From: Bacteriovoracaceae bacterium
Lineage (GTDB): Bacteria > Bdellovibrionota > Bacteriovoracia > Bacteriovoracales > Bacteriovoracaceae
Assembly (NCBI GenBank): GCA_016786485.1
Contig: JAEUWD010000045.1
Coordinates: 1-64,000, forward strand
Direction: 5' to 3'
Length of the DNA stretch: 64,000 nt
In this document: in pieces, positions 26,694 through 35,644 of the stretch
Layout: every line of letters begins with the position of its first letter
Position numbering within the stretch: position 1 is the first letter of the stretch
Notes under the pieces: model-generated
Seen by the model: the letters and a program-made list of their open reading frames with translations, nothing else
The model's database searches: none
What the model was told of the DNA's origin: nothing
Program-made: the position numbers and the translations under genes

Positions 26694-27354
26694 AAAAATT
26701 CTCCCATATTTGATTGATACTAGCGGTGACTTCGGCTTGTGATTTTTCGCCATTAATACGTTTAACACGCTCTGGAAAGGTTTCACAAACATCATCATAA
26801 CCAGCAATTAATTTTTGGTAAAAATCTTTGGGTTTTGATTCAAAATAATCTTTTTCTCGTCCGCGTTTTAATTGGCGGGCCATGGAAGCTTCTAAGGAAA
26901 TCGCCAAATAAAAAGTCAGATGAGGGAGATTATTCAAAGGAGTGACATCATGTAATTTTAAAATAGTTTGCGCACCTAAACCGCCCGCATAACCTTGGTA
27001 GGCCAGTGTGCTGTCGACATAGCGGTCGAGAATCACGACATGTTTTGGTTTTTGCAGCCAGGGCATGACGACTTCATTTAAAAGTTGCGCCCGTGAGGCC
27101 AAGAAAAGGTAAGTTTGGGCCAAAGCTGATATTTCATTTTTACCATCGAGCATGACTTGGCGCAGCTTTTCTCCAAACTCTGTCCCGCCTGGTTCACGCA
27201 GAACCAGGACTTGAAAACCTAAAGACTTTAAATGGGTCTCAAATAATTTTATTTGGGTTGATTTACCTGAACCTTCAATTCCTTCGAACGAAATAAAGTA
27301 AGAATTTTTGGTTTTAGGCGCGCTTAAGCTACCTAGTTCGAGGCTTTTCTTCAT
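26686..27354 (-). CDS. tmk: Thymidylate kinase
   Basis: Phosphorylates dTMP to dTDP. The P-loop GIEGSGKST lies at residues 25-33. The DR(Y/F) motif appears as ILDRYVDSTLAYQGYAGGLG, and a basic LID follows (RQLKRGREKDYFE). REPGGTEFGEKLR supplies the substrate-binding arginine loop. The length of 222 is normal, with about ten extra N-terminal residues. It is the first gene of a compact minus-strand operon with holB (8-bp overlap), ricT, sbcD and sbcC. A separate minus-strand gene ends 25 bases upstream. Confidence 0.95.
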   Translation of the reverse strand: MKKSLELGSLSAPKTKNSYFISFEGIEGSGKSTQIKLFETHLKSLGFQVLVLREPGGTEFGEKLRQVMLDGKNEISALAQTYLFLASRAQLLNEVVMPWLQKPKHVVILDRYVDSTLAYQGYAGGLGAQTILKLHDVTPLNNLPHLTFYLAISLEASMARQLKRGREKDYFESKPKDFYQKLIAGYDDVCETFPERVKRINGEKSQAEVTASINQIWENFCG

Positions 27355-27379
27355 GGGATCTAATTAACATGGGATCAGT

Positions 27380-28675
27380 CTAAAAGTCACCGACTTCTTG
27401 TGCTTCTTCTCCAGGTGAATCTGCATCAAGTTGGTTTTGCTCTTTACGGATTTCTTCGACTAATTCTTGGCCTTCAGTCGCTTCTTGTTGAGTCAATTTT
27501 TCTTCGTTATGTTGCTCAATTTCTGGTTGAGCTTCTTCAATCCGCTCTTCAAAAGGGTAATCATCAGTCGCGCCTGGCTGTTCAGCTGGCTCACGCGCTT
27601 GATAGTTTTGATGTGTTTGTTGAATAGTGGAAGCTTTTTGGAATGATTCGCGTAAGCGTTTTTGTCTTTCCAGATCCGAGTTTGGATTTGGTGTTCCTTG
27701 ATTGGCCGGCATGCGAGTCGCCGCTGGGTTGGTGACTGCATTTTCACGTAATTCTGGTAATGGAATAACTGTTTTTACTTCTGAAGTTTTCTCCATTACA
27801 TCTGCGGTCTTTTCAGGTGAAGCAAATTTAAAATTTCCACCAGATAAAATCAGTAGTAACACCACAATTGCACCACTGGTCGCGTAAATGACTTTTTTTC
27901 TATCAAGTTTTGCTTCTGCCACCATCGCTTCTGGTAGAGGAGGTGGGGTAATACTTGGATTCAGATCATCTAATGTTGGTAATTCTTCTTTAGTATATTT
28001 GGGACCTTTGCCAACTTTTGGCCCGACCAAAGTACTATCGATTGGTGGTGGAACTTGTGCTGTAGCACCATCGTCTTCGTGCAAGTTTTGGTCACTGCCC
28101 TTAAACGCTAGACCGATAACCGCGTCAGCTTCGTCTTGTTGATTTTGGTGACGCTTCGAATTTAAAAAATCTTTGGCGGCGCTATCAGCTTTGGCAAAAA
28201 TTCCAGCTTCGGGTAATTGCGGTAGTGACTTCGCACCTAAACGTCGATTAAGTTGCGGATGATCGTAAAGACGCTTCCAAGTTTTCTCACTATCGTCTGA
28301 AAATAAGTCGGTATAATAAACATGATTTTTGGCAATTAAGGACTGAACTTCTTCGATTTTATAAGGGCCCGCTTTTTGACCTTTAACTAAAATAAAAAGA
28401 CCATCAGGTGGCACTTGTACCGGACCTATGCGGCGACCAAGACGAGGATGTTCAAAAATGGCTTTCCATTCTTTTTCTTCGGCATTACAAGCCTCAATGG
28501 ACTCCATGAGAACGGCATTTTTAAAGATATAATCTTTTAAAACGGACTCTTGAAATGGGCCATGCACCACCTCATTATTTCGCAAAAACCATAGCATCGT
28601 ATCAGAAATTTTCTGATACTTGATTTGTTCATCAGTCAGTGCGCTTAAGGTAATTTCAAAAGTTGAATTGGGCAT
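27380..28675 (-). CDS. Membrane protein with two GYF_2-like (DUF4339) domains
   Basis: 431 residues. Two N-terminal modules of about 45 residues follow the GYF_2 pattern: WFLRNNEVVHGPF...EKEWKAIFEHP (about 29-77) and LFILVKGQKAGPY...KTWKRLYDHP (about 92-140). An acidic, Pro-rich linker leads to one transmembrane helix (VIYATSGAIVVLLLILSG, about 262-279), and the rest is a Gln/Glu-rich, probably coiled or disordered, exported segment. GYF-type domains bind proline-rich peptides, so a cytoplasmic scaffold joined to a periplasmic tail is plausible. ATG 28675 is chosen: AGGAG lies seven bases upstream, and the frame open to 28726 overlaps the divergent sufE promoter. No enzymatic function is suggested. 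Confidence 0.68.
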   Translation of the reverse strand: MPNSTFEITLSALTDEQIKYQKISDTMLWFLRNNEVVHGPFQESVLKDYIFKNAVLMESIEACNAEEKEWKAIFEHPRLGRRIGPVQVPPDGLFILVKGQKAGPYKIEEVQSLIAKNHVYYTDLFSDDSEKTWKRLYDHPQLNRRLGAKSLPQLPEAGIFAKADSAAKDFLNSKRHQNQQDEADAVIGLAFKGSDQNLHEDDGATAQVPPPIDSTLVGPKVGKGPKYTKEELPTLDDLNPSITPPPLPEAMVAEAKLDRKKVIYATSGAIVVLLLILSGGNFKFASPEKTADVMEKTSEVKTVIPLPELRENAVTNPAATRMPANQGTPNPNSDLERQKRLRESFQKASTIQQTHQNYQAREPAEQPGATDDYPFEERIEEAQPEIEQHNEEKLTQQEATEGQELVEEIRKEQNQLDADSPGEEAQEVGDF

Positions 28676-28730
28676 CCAAGTCTCCTGAATAAATTTTCGA
28701 CTTATAAGCAAAATTTCTTGAGGCAAGGCT

Positions 28731-28759
28731 TTGCCGAGGTAGGTTTTGCCTGCTATATA
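28731..28759 (+). promoter_or_regulatory. Sigma-70-type promoter of the sufE operon
   Basis: -35 TTGCCG (28731-28736), 17-base spacer, and extended -10 TGC-TATATA (28751-28759). Transcription would begin near 28766, just before the AAGGAA ribosome site and ATG 28778. The first bases overlap a small inverted repeat GGCAA/TTGCC (28722-28735). Confidence 0.6.
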
Positions 28760-28777
28760 AGAGAGCGAAGGAATTAT

Positions 28778-29206
28778 ATGAACTTAGAGCAGCGAATTGA
28801 GAGTATTAAGCAGCGTTTTTCACGCCACGGTCAGTGGGAAGATCGCTATCGTGAAATTATTGAACTGGGTAAAGAGCAGCCAGAGATGGCAGAAGCAGAC
28901 AAAATTGATCGGTATAAAGTCAAAGGTTGTCAGTCACAAGTTTGGTTGAAACCTGAATTTGTACAGGATAAGGTAAATTTTCAAGCCGATTCAGATGCGC
29001 TTTTAGTGAAAGGAATCGTGAGTATTTTAGTCATGATTTATAGCGGTGCAACGGCGGATGAAATCATTAAACACGAGCCAACTTTTTTAAAAGAATTAGG
29101 TATCGCAGAACACTTATCGATGAATCGTTCCAATGGACTTTCATCTATGCTAAAACAAATCAAAATGTACGCCATGGCGGCCAAAGCTTTGGCCAATCGA
29201 GGTTAA
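28778..29206 (+). CDS. sufE: SufE-like cysteine desulfurase sulfur acceptor
   Basis: Accepts persulfide sulfur from SufS/CsdA for iron-sulfur cluster assembly. The active cysteine is Cys51 in KVKGCQSQVW, the family signature, and the fold continues with the typical VKGIVSILVMIYSG. The length of 142 equals the family norm. ATG 28778 is selected because AAGGAA precedes it and the upstream in-frame extension runs through the promoter. It is the first gene of a plus-strand operon; hemB begins one base after its stop. The desulfurase itself is not in this window. Confidence 0.92.
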   Translation: MNLEQRIESIKQRFSRHGQWEDRYREIIELGKEQPEMAEADKIDRYKVKGCQSQVWLKPEFVQDKVNFQADSDALLVKGIVSILVMIYSGATADEIIKHEPTFLKELGIAEHLSMNRSNGLSSMLKQIKMYAMAAKALANRG

Positions 29207-29207
29207 T

Positions 29208-30188
29208 ATGTTAATTAGACCGCGACGAACCCGCACCAATCAGGCCATTCGATCATTAGTTTCTGAATCACGGGTGACAGTTGATGATTTGATTCAACCG
29301 TTGTTTGTGATGGAAGGGAAAAGTGTTAAAACACCGATTAAATCCATGCCAGGACAATATCGTTTTAGCTTGGATTATCTTTTAGAAGAAATTCAAACTT
29401 TAAAGAACTTAGGCATTAAGGCCATCAGTTTATTTCCTGTCATAGATGAAAAATTCAAAACGACTGACGCACGTGAAGCTTATAATCCGAATGGTCTCAA
29501 TCAACGCGCGGTGAAAGCGATCAAAGATCGTTTTCCTGAAATGTTGGTTATGACCGATATCGCGCTTGATCCTTACAATCGCGATGGTCATGATGGTTTA
29601 GTGGATGCCAAGTCTGGCAAAATTTTAAATGATCAAACGTTAGAAGTTCTCAATCAAATGGCATTGGTGCAAGCCCAAGCTGGCAGTGATATTTTAGGTC
29701 CATCGGACATGATGGATGGACGAGTTTTAAGTCTTCGTCAAACACTTGAGTCCAATAGTTTTCAAGATGTGATGATTATGAGTTATAGCGCCAAATACGC
29801 ATCGGCTTTTTATGGCCCTTTCCGTGAAGCCCTCGATTCTGCGCCGAAATCAGGGGATAAAAAAACTTATCAAATGGATTTTTCAAATGCGCGCGAAGCT
29901 GTGCGTGAAGCGCTTCTCGATCAAGAGGAAGGCGCGGATATTTTAATGGTGAAACCAGGTCTTTCTTATCTCGATGTGGTGTACCAATGTAAGCAGGCGA
30001 GCCACCTTCCGATTGCCGTTTATAACGTGAGTGGTGAATACGCCATGGTGATGGCCGCGGCAGAAAAAGGTTGGGTGGATGCGGATAAAATTATGTTGGA
30101 AACACTAACCGCCTTTAAACGCGCGGGCGCCGACATTATCCTGACTTACTTCGCTAAGGCCATGGCCGAACGGTTACACAGACTGTAA
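29208..30188 (+). CDS. hemB: Delta-aminolevulinic acid dehydratase (porphobilinogen synthase)
   Basis: Condenses two 5-aminolevulinate molecules to porphobilinogen in heme synthesis. Both Schiff-base lysines are present: Lys196 in MSYSAKYASAFYGPFR and Lys249 in MVKPGLSYLDV. The metal region at 117-130 reads DIALDPYNRDGHDG, with aspartates in place of the three zinc cysteines, so this is the zinc-independent, magnesium-using form. The length of 326 is normal. It follows sufE by one base and precedes a heptosyltransferase gene by ten, in one operon. Confidence 0.96.
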   Translation: MLIRPRRTRTNQAIRSLVSESRVTVDDLIQPLFVMEGKSVKTPIKSMPGQYRFSLDYLLEEIQTLKNLGIKAISLFPVIDEKFKTTDAREAYNPNGLNQRAVKAIKDRFPEMLVMTDIALDPYNRDGHDGLVDAKSGKILNDQTLEVLNQMALVQAQAGSDILGPSDMMDGRVLSLRQTLESNSFQDVMIMSYSAKYASAFYGPFREALDSAPKSGDKKTYQMDFSNAREAVREALLDQEEGADILMVKPGLSYLDVVYQCKQASHLPIAVYNVSGEYAMVMAAAEKGWVDADKIMLETLTAFKRAGADIILTYFAKAMAERLHRL

Positions 30189-30198
30189 GCTTTAAGGC

Positions 30199-31308
30199 AT
30201 GTCTTCAATTCGAATTCTTATCATCCGGTTATCCAGCATGGGAGATGTTATTTTACAAACATCTCTGGTGGAATTACTAAAAGAGCAACACGGTGATAAA
30301 GTTGAAGTGACTTTTTTGACCTCAAAAGAATTTGAGTCGCTCCTGACCGGTCATCCGCACATCAATCAGGTTTTAACTTTTGATCGCAAAATGCAAAAAA
30401 CGAAGGCGTTGATTGAAATTGTAAACTCAGAACACAAAAAGAAAAATTTTGATCTTATTATTGATCTCCACAATACCTTACGCTCAACTATTATCCGCTG
30501 GCGCTTTTTTTATATTCCAAGCTTAGCGGTAGATAAGCGTCGATTGGAGCGAATCTTAATTACTAAATTCAAAATCAATTTGCTCAAACCTTTTCATGGG
30601 AAAGCGCAAGTTCAGTTGGAGCGCATTCTTTTTGATTTTTCTGGCATTTTGCATTTGAATTATCATCGTCATCGTTTGAGTAGTTATATTGATCGTGAGG
30701 TGAATTATGCTAATCCGGATGAAGCTCCGATTTCGAGTACTGCTTATTCCTACACTAAAAAAGATGTGATTTATAACCCCGAACAAAAATGGCAAAAAAA
30801 ACAATACATTTGTTTGCTTCCTTCATCGGCCCATGCCAATAAACGTTGGCCTGAAGAGCATTTTATTTCGTTCACTAAAATTTTTCTCAATTCGAGTGAA
30901 GGTAAAAATAAAAAAGTACTGATTCTAGCAGGCAAAGAAGATACTTTCTGTCGTGCTTTCGATGTTTTGGAAAAAGAATTTCCGGACCGAGTTTATAATT
31001 TGCAAGGTAAATGCAATCTTTTGGAATCATCGCTGCTTACCCGTGATGCTTTATTTTGTGTGGGTAATGACACAGGTTTAGTCCATGTAGCGGAGAGTTT
31101 TTCAACTCCATCAGTCGTGTTGTTTGGGCCAACCACGGAAGATTTCGGATTTTATCCTCACTTGAAAAATTCCAAAACCATTTCACTTCAGATGTGGTGC
31201 CGACCGTGTTCGACCACGGGAAAAAATAAATGTTTCCGTAAAGAGCGCTATTGTATGACTCATATTACACCTCAAGCGGTGATGGATGAGGTTAAAGAGT
31301 TATGTTAA
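30199..31308 (+). CDS. Glycosyltransferase family 9 (heptosyltransferase-like)
   Basis: Probable lipopolysaccharide core heptosyltransferase. The N-terminus IRLSSMGDVILQTSLVELLK and the C-terminal donor site LFCVGNDTGLVHVAESFSTPSVVLFGPTT are diagnostic for the WaaC/WaaF/RfaF group. A cysteine-bearing block WCRPCSTTGKNKC...RYCM follows; similar CxxC-rich ends occur in WaaF-type enzymes. The length is 369. The 3' end overlaps the next gene by 7 bp, linking it to the Kdo-transferase-like gene and supporting a role in inner-core assembly at the cytoplasmic face. Whether it adds heptose I or II is not resolvable. Confidence 0.85.
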   Translation: MSSIRILIIRLSSMGDVILQTSLVELLKEQHGDKVEVTFLTSKEFESLLTGHPHINQVLTFDRKMQKTKALIEIVNSEHKKKNFDLIIDLHNTLRSTIIRWRFFYIPSLAVDKRRLERILITKFKINLLKPFHGKAQVQLERILFDFSGILHLNYHRHRLSSYIDREVNYANPDEAPISSTAYSYTKKDVIYNPEQKWQKKQYICLLPSSAHANKRWPEEHFISFTKIFLNSSEGKNKKVLILAGKEDTFCRAFDVLEKEFPDRVYNLQGKCNLLESSLLTRDALFCVGNDTGLVHVAESFSTPSVVLFGPTTEDFGFYPHLKNSKTISLQMWCRPCSTTGKNKCFRKERYCMTHITPQAVMDEVKELC

Positions 31309-32624
31309 CCAAAATCGTCATCAGTTTTTTCTTATTGTTATATTTTTTATTAAGAATTATTTTGTCTCCATTCATCTTTGTCGCCAATTTCGTTGTTCCT
31401 TTCTTTAAAAAGCGCCAAGCTTTCGAACGTAAAAATCTTACGACCGATGCAGCTCGTAGTTTTCGTTTAGATGGGCAAGTGGCGGATGTTCAATTTGAAG
31501 TTTCGAGTGAAGGCGAGTTGGAACAAGTGCGTCCGTTGTTAACCGATCTTTTACTCAATAAAGCGAAAGTCGAAGTGGTGTATTTTTCTGAGAGTTTGGA
31601 AAATGCTATCACACGTTTAATCACACAATATCCAGAAAATTTGCGCGTACTACGCTTTCCCATTTTGACTTTATCTCCTTGGCGACGGGCACTTAATCAT
31701 ACCCGTTGGTCGAGTGCCAAAACGCTAGTGCTTTGTCGTTATGACTTCTTTCCAGAACTGATTTTTTACGGCATGTTCATGGCGAAACGTTTTGTCTTGG
31801 CCTCGGCCACCGTTCGTTCGACTCGAACTTTCAATCCACGTGTTTATTTATTTTCATTATTCGATCTTATTATTGCTCCACTAAGTCTTGAAACAAAGAT
31901 GTTACAAGAATTTGCACCGAGTGCAGAAATTATGAATCTGGATTTTCGTGTGTTGCAAGTGCAGGGACGTTTGAAAGTTGCAGGGGAGGCTTTAAAAAAA
32001 CGTATTCCTCTTTTTACTGAACTTAAAAATTTACTGTCGCAATATCCGATGCAGAACCGTTTAATGCTCGGAAGTTTCTGGCCCCATGAAGCGGCGTTGT
32101 TTACGCCTGAGCTGCAAAAAGAAATTCAAAGCAAACAGCTACTCGTGATGATTTGCCCGCATCGTTTAGATGCAGAGGCGATGAGTGAACTGTATGCGAC
32201 TCTGAAAAAGATAATAAATACGCAGATTCCTGTGGTTGAAATCACCGAGAAATCTCAAGTATCGGCTGCCCAGATGAGTGGTGCGATTTTGATTCTTAAT
32301 ATGAAAGGGGTGCTGGTGGAAATGTACACGGAGTTTGGCCATGCCTATGTGGGCGGTGGATTTGGACGTTCCGTGCATTCGGTTTTAGAGCCGTATCTGG
32401 CAGGTTGTCTGGTGTATTGTGGACCAAAAAATCATCGTTCAACTGAATTTACGCTCATCCAAGAGACTTCACCCGAGCTCATTTGTCAGTTAGATGACTT
32501 AGGTGAATTATATGATAGGATGAAAAAGAAATCCTACGTTCAAAAGAACCTAGCACGAGAAAATTTGCAGCTGCGTATGTCGGTTCAGTATTCTCAGATG
32601 CAGGAAAATACTTGGTGGAAATAA
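31302..32624 (+). CDS. Kdo transferase-like glycosyltransferase (WaaA/KdtA-type)
   Basis: Probable 3-deoxy-D-manno-octulosonic acid transferase acting on lipid A. An N-terminal membrane anchor (ISFFLLLYFLLRIILSPFIFVANFVV, residues 6-31) precedes a GT-B fold. VSSEGELEQVRPLL occupies the place of the KdtA SVGE segment with its catalytic Glu. The C-terminal HAYVGGGFGRSVHSVLEPYLAGCLVYCGPK matches the nucleotide-sugar site pattern GGxxxxxxHNxLEP. The length of 440 fits the family. The core middle is divergent, so confidence is moderate. It sits between the heptosyltransferase (7-bp overlap) and an unknown gene (one-base gap). Confidence 0.68.
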   Translation: MLTKIVISFFLLLYFLLRIILSPFIFVANFVVPFFKKRQAFERKNLTTDAARSFRLDGQVADVQFEVSSEGELEQVRPLLTDLLLNKAKVEVVYFSESLENAITRLITQYPENLRVLRFPILTLSPWRRALNHTRWSSAKTLVLCRYDFFPELIFYGMFMAKRFVLASATVRSTRTFNPRVYLFSLFDLIIAPLSLETKMLQEFAPSAEIMNLDFRVLQVQGRLKVAGEALKKRIPLFTELKNLLSQYPMQNRLMLGSFWPHEAALFTPELQKEIQSKQLLVMICPHRLDAEAMSELYATLKKIINTQIPVVEITEKSQVSAAQMSGAILILNMKGVLVEMYTEFGHAYVGGGFGRSVHSVLEPYLAGCLVYCGPKNHRSTEFTLIQETSPELICQLDDLGELYDRMKKKSYVQKNLARENLQLRMSVQYSQMQENTWWK

Positions 32625-32625
32625 G

Positions 32626-34014
32626 ATGTTAAAAAGTCATTTTGATACGGTCGTTATTGGAAAAAATTATCTTTCATTCATTCTTTCGCTTTTACATATG
32701 CGTTCAAACTCTTCATTCCTTATGATTGATGATGAACGCGTGAAGTTTGGAGAAAATTGGCAAACGCAATTTGGCGAAATGGAAAAACAAACATTGGAAC
32801 TGATTGGCCATGAATTTAATATTCAGCCACTAAAGCAAATTCAAGCTTATCTTCAACCAACCAGTTTTTCACTCTCGCTGAATCAGACTATTATCGAATT
32901 AGGAAATGGTGCTTTTGAAAATTTAAGAGAGATTGCGCGAAAAATTCCTGACTGTTTTTCGAAAAATATTTTAGGTTTATTCGAAGACAAAAACCACAAA
33001 GAGTTTAATCGTCAGTTTGAACTATCACTGACGCAACTAACCCGAACAGTTTTTAATTTGAAGAACCTCAGTTATTTTGAAGAAAGTCATTTGGATAAAT
33101 CGGTTTCGTCTTTACTTAAAATGGTTTTAACTGATTTTTTAAATCACTATCATGAAAAATCAGAAAACTCACAGCAGCTTTTAACTAAACAATTTATTTT
33201 TGCTCTTCAGGGAAAATTTCAATCGATCTTTTCAGATAATTTAAGTGATCTTGAGTTGAAATATTTAATTCTTCAAGTGCTTTCACCTCGTTATGTTTTA
33301 AATGAAGCGAAATTAGTGGAAGATCTACAAGCGCTTTACATCAGTCAGAACGGTCTGATTAAAAAAACGACCATTCAGTATTGGCAGTTTTATCAAAAGA
33401 AATTATCCAGTGTCCTGCTTTCAAGTTATGAAGGTGTTATTCACACCGATAAAACTTTTTATATTGGAAATCTTTTTCCAGGTGTTCCATTTGATCTGAA
33501 TTCTAAGCAGAAAATGTATACCAATATGAAAATACTGGTGAAGTACCCTCGTAATCTTTTTGATTATTATAAAGGTCGCAAGATTCTTTTCTTACAAAAT
33601 GATCGGATTGGTTCAGACTATCCACTTTGGGAAGCTGATTTTATCGATGAGAAGACGTGCTTAGTAAGTTATCTCTATTTAATGGAGGCGGGAACTAAAC
33701 CAGAATTCTTCTTTGATTTGGCAAGTAACGATATTGCTCAAAGCTTTTCGAGACTTTTTGTGGACTTTACCTCAGAAAAAATTCAAGACACTCTGGTACT
33801 TCAGTCCGGGCTTGAGCTCTGGTCAGAATCCTTTAAATATAATGGGAAAACCGGCAAGCATGCGGTTAAATCTAGCTTTTTTGGCCATCGGGATATCCAT
33901 ATTAAACAGAACGCCAACGGTGAAGAGATAAAAGAATTCCAGTATTGGGGCCAGCACCAGTTCAATGCTTTGGGCTTTTTTAGCTTTCTTATCGACCTTA
34001 AAAATTCAATTTAG
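32626..34014 (+). CDS. Unknown protein with degenerate Rossmann-like N-terminus
   Basis: 462 residues, no recognised family. The N-terminus (FDTVVIGKNYLSFILSLLHMR, then FLMIDDERV about 15 residues on) looks like a flavoprotein or amine-oxidase dinucleotide fold, but the GxGxxG is reduced to GKNYLS, so FAD binding is doubtful. No signal peptide or membrane helix is visible. It starts one base after the Kdo-transferase-like gene and ends the operon, suggesting an envelope or lipid role. It could be an inactive flavoprotein used as a structural or regulatory partner. Confidence 0.6.
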   Translation: MLKSHFDTVVIGKNYLSFILSLLHMRSNSSFLMIDDERVKFGENWQTQFGEMEKQTLELIGHEFNIQPLKQIQAYLQPTSFSLSLNQTIIELGNGAFENLREIARKIPDCFSKNILGLFEDKNHKEFNRQFELSLTQLTRTVFNLKNLSYFEESHLDKSVSSLLKMVLTDFLNHYHEKSENSQQLLTKQFIFALQGKFQSIFSDNLSDLELKYLILQVLSPRYVLNEAKLVEDLQALYISQNGLIKKTTIQYWQFYQKKLSSVLLSSYEGVIHTDKTFYIGNLFPGVPFDLNSKQKMYTNMKILVKYPRNLFDYYKGRKILFLQNDRIGSDYPLWEADFIDEKTCLVSYLYLMEAGTKPEFFFDLASNDIAQSFSRLFVDFTSEKIQDTLVLQSGLELWSESFKYNGKTGKHAVKSSFFGHRDIHIKQNANGEEIKEFQYWGQHQFNALGFFSFLIDLKNSI

Positions 34015-34072
34015 AAATTTGTCACTCTTTACCAGCTAGATTATTAGACGCTTTGCTTTTACCATAATATCT

Positions 34073-34285
34073 ATGGAAACGAGAAAGTGGCGCAATTTGG
34101 GACAGACTTCGGTGGAATATATCCTCCTTTTGGTCGTTGTGACCCTGATTGCGATACCTATCTTAACGCGAATAAGAGATGAGTTAGCGGGCCAAGACGG
34201 TCTAGCGGCGAACCTTATTGACGGTTTAGATGCCTCGTTTGCAGGAGTTAACGGCCAATACCGCATATATAAGGTCCCACGCTAG
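34073..34285 (+). CDS. Flp/Tad-type prepilin-like small protein
   Basis: 70 residues with a class III signal: a short basic leader (METRKWRNLG), then QTSVEYILLLVVVTLIAIPILT. The processing site follows the Flp rule GXXXXEY exactly, with Glu at +5 and Tyr at +6 of the mature protein, and the hydrophobic helix starts right there. A prepilin peptidase would cleave after Gly10. The mature part of 60 residues fits Flp pilins or pseudopilins. No tad or pil assembly gene lies in the window, so it is an orphan copy acting with machinery elsewhere. No clear ribosome site precedes the ATG. Confidence 0.72.
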   Translation: METRKWRNLGQTSVEYILLLVVVTLIAIPILTRIRDELAGQDGLAANLIDGLDASFAGVNGQYRIYKVPR

Positions 34286-34333
34286 TCAGTTTTTTTCGCA
34301 CCGTGTAAAAAATTCTCTTCAAGCGACTTTTAC

Positions 34334-34362
34334 TTTAGAAAAATCCAATACTGGACTAGAAT
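34334..34362 (+). promoter_or_regulatory. Sigma-70-type promoter of the outer-membrane protein gene
   Basis: TTTAGA (34334-34339), a 17-base spacer and TAGAAT (34357-34362) match a housekeeping promoter. The start would be near 34369, leaving a leader of about 44 bases that contains GGAGG (34400-34404) ahead of ATG 34413. Confidence 0.55.
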
Positions 34363-34412
34363 TCTATGTTGTATAGCGTCATTTTGTGGCACCTATTACG
34401 GAGGGTATGCCT

Positions 34413-35570
34413 ATGTTAAAGATTAAAAATAAAAAAAGTTTAGGGATGTTGACCCTTATTACTCTTTTGACCCAAGGCTTTGCCCTGGCGGATACGGTTG
34501 TCGTTAACAGCGGTGGCAACGGTGGTATCGAGCAGACCAATGAAGCGGTTTTGCAACAACCTATCGAAAACAGTCAAATGAACATTAACGGATACGTTAA
34601 AGAACAACCTCAGGCGACTGATGCTGAGTTAGAGTACTTGAAATCTGAACTTCAAAAGCAGCAAGGTGAGTTGCAAGTTAATAAAGAAAAAGAAAAAAAA
34701 TATAAAGAGTTAACTGATACAACTGAAAAGTTAGCAGATGCGACAGAAGATTACTTGGAAGAGAAAAAGAATTCTCAGTCGACAATTGAAGCTTATAACA
34801 AGCGTATTAAGTGTTTAATGGAAGAAGGTCGTGACCCAAAAGATTGTGACGAAAGAAATTTCCGTTACCAAGATCAGGTACAAGTACAGCAAGCTGCGGT
34901 AGTAGCTCCGGCTCCTTCTCAGTCAATGACAGATGTGAAGGATCCAAGTTCAACCTACGGTAAATTTGATGTTATTCGTGTTACTCCTTATAGTGGTGTT
35001 ACAACTTATCGTTTTAATAATGTTTATATTTTAAATAACAATGTTGAATCGAGAAGTAATTTTGGTGTGAAGGCTGAATCAAACCTTGATGATCGTTGGG
35101 CCTTTGGAATCGGCGCAAACCGTACTGAAACAAATGCGATTAATGCAGTACTGAATGGTTTTGGTGTTTTCCCGATGAGTATGAACAACTATGCTTTCGA
35201 AGCATACGCAAAATTCTTCTTACTTAACTCAGGACGTTTCCGCGGTTATGTTGGTGGTGGTGCGATTTACAATAAAGCTGAATTTCAAACCAGTTACCCA
35301 ATCGGCGGCGGCCCAATGGGACCAATTATGGCACGTCCAACGATTGATTCGAACTTCGTAACAGGATCAATTGCGACTGGTGCTGATATTGCGATGACTC
35401 CATCTTGGGGTCTTAACCTAGAAATTAAGTACGCACGTGGTTTTGGTAAGAATTTTAATACACAGACTTTTATTAATAACCCAGACCAATTCTTATTAAG
35501 AGAATTTGCAAACCAGGTACAAAACTCTGACGCAATGTCTCTGAATATTGGTGCAACTTTTAACTTCTAA
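34413..35570 (+). CDS. Outer-membrane protein: periplasmic coiled coil plus beta-barrel
   Basis: 385 residues. A signal peptide (KKSLGMLTLITLLTQGFALA) is followed by a Gln/Asn-rich segment, a coiled coil at about residues 55-125 (ELEYLKSELQKQQGELQVNKEKEKK and on) and an OmpA/OmpW-type barrel with repeated aromatic strands, ending in a terminal Phe (SLNIGATFNF). ATG 34413 is preferred since GGAGG lies eight bases upstream; ATG 34407 is too close and GTG 34386 lies upstream of it. It has its own promoter and intrinsic terminator, suggesting high monocistronic expression as for a major porin-like protein. The coiled coil may form trimers or reach the peptidoglycan. Confidence 0.75.
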   Translation: MLKIKNKKSLGMLTLITLLTQGFALADTVVVNSGGNGGIEQTNEAVLQQPIENSQMNINGYVKEQPQATDAELEYLKSELQKQQGELQVNKEKEKKYKELTDTTEKLADATEDYLEEKKNSQSTIEAYNKRIKCLMEEGRDPKDCDERNFRYQDQVQVQQAAVVAPAPSQSMTDVKDPSSTYGKFDVIRVTPYSGVTTYRFNNVYILNNNVESRSNFGVKAESNLDDRWAFGIGANRTETNAINAVLNGFGVFPMSMNNYAFEAYAKFFLLNSGRFRGYVGGGAIYNKAEFQTSYPIGGGPMGPIMARPTIDSNFVTGSIATGADIAMTPSWGLNLEIKYARGFGKNFNTQTFINNPDQFLLREFANQVQNSDAMSLNIGATFNF

Positions 35571-35581
35571 AACTTGATTTC

Positions 35582-35612
35582 GCACTAAACTGGCCAAGAG
35601 CCTTTTTAGTGC
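35582..35612. repeat. 8-bp inverted repeat after the outer-membrane protein gene
   Basis: GCACTAAA (35582-35589) and TTTAGTGC (35605-35612) form a stem with a 15-base loop, 11 bases past the stop. It lies before the true terminator at 35645-35669 and may protect the 3' end of the mRNA. Confidence 0.4.
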
Positions 35613-35644
35613 TGATATAATTCTCTCCCCCTCGAGATTTAAAG

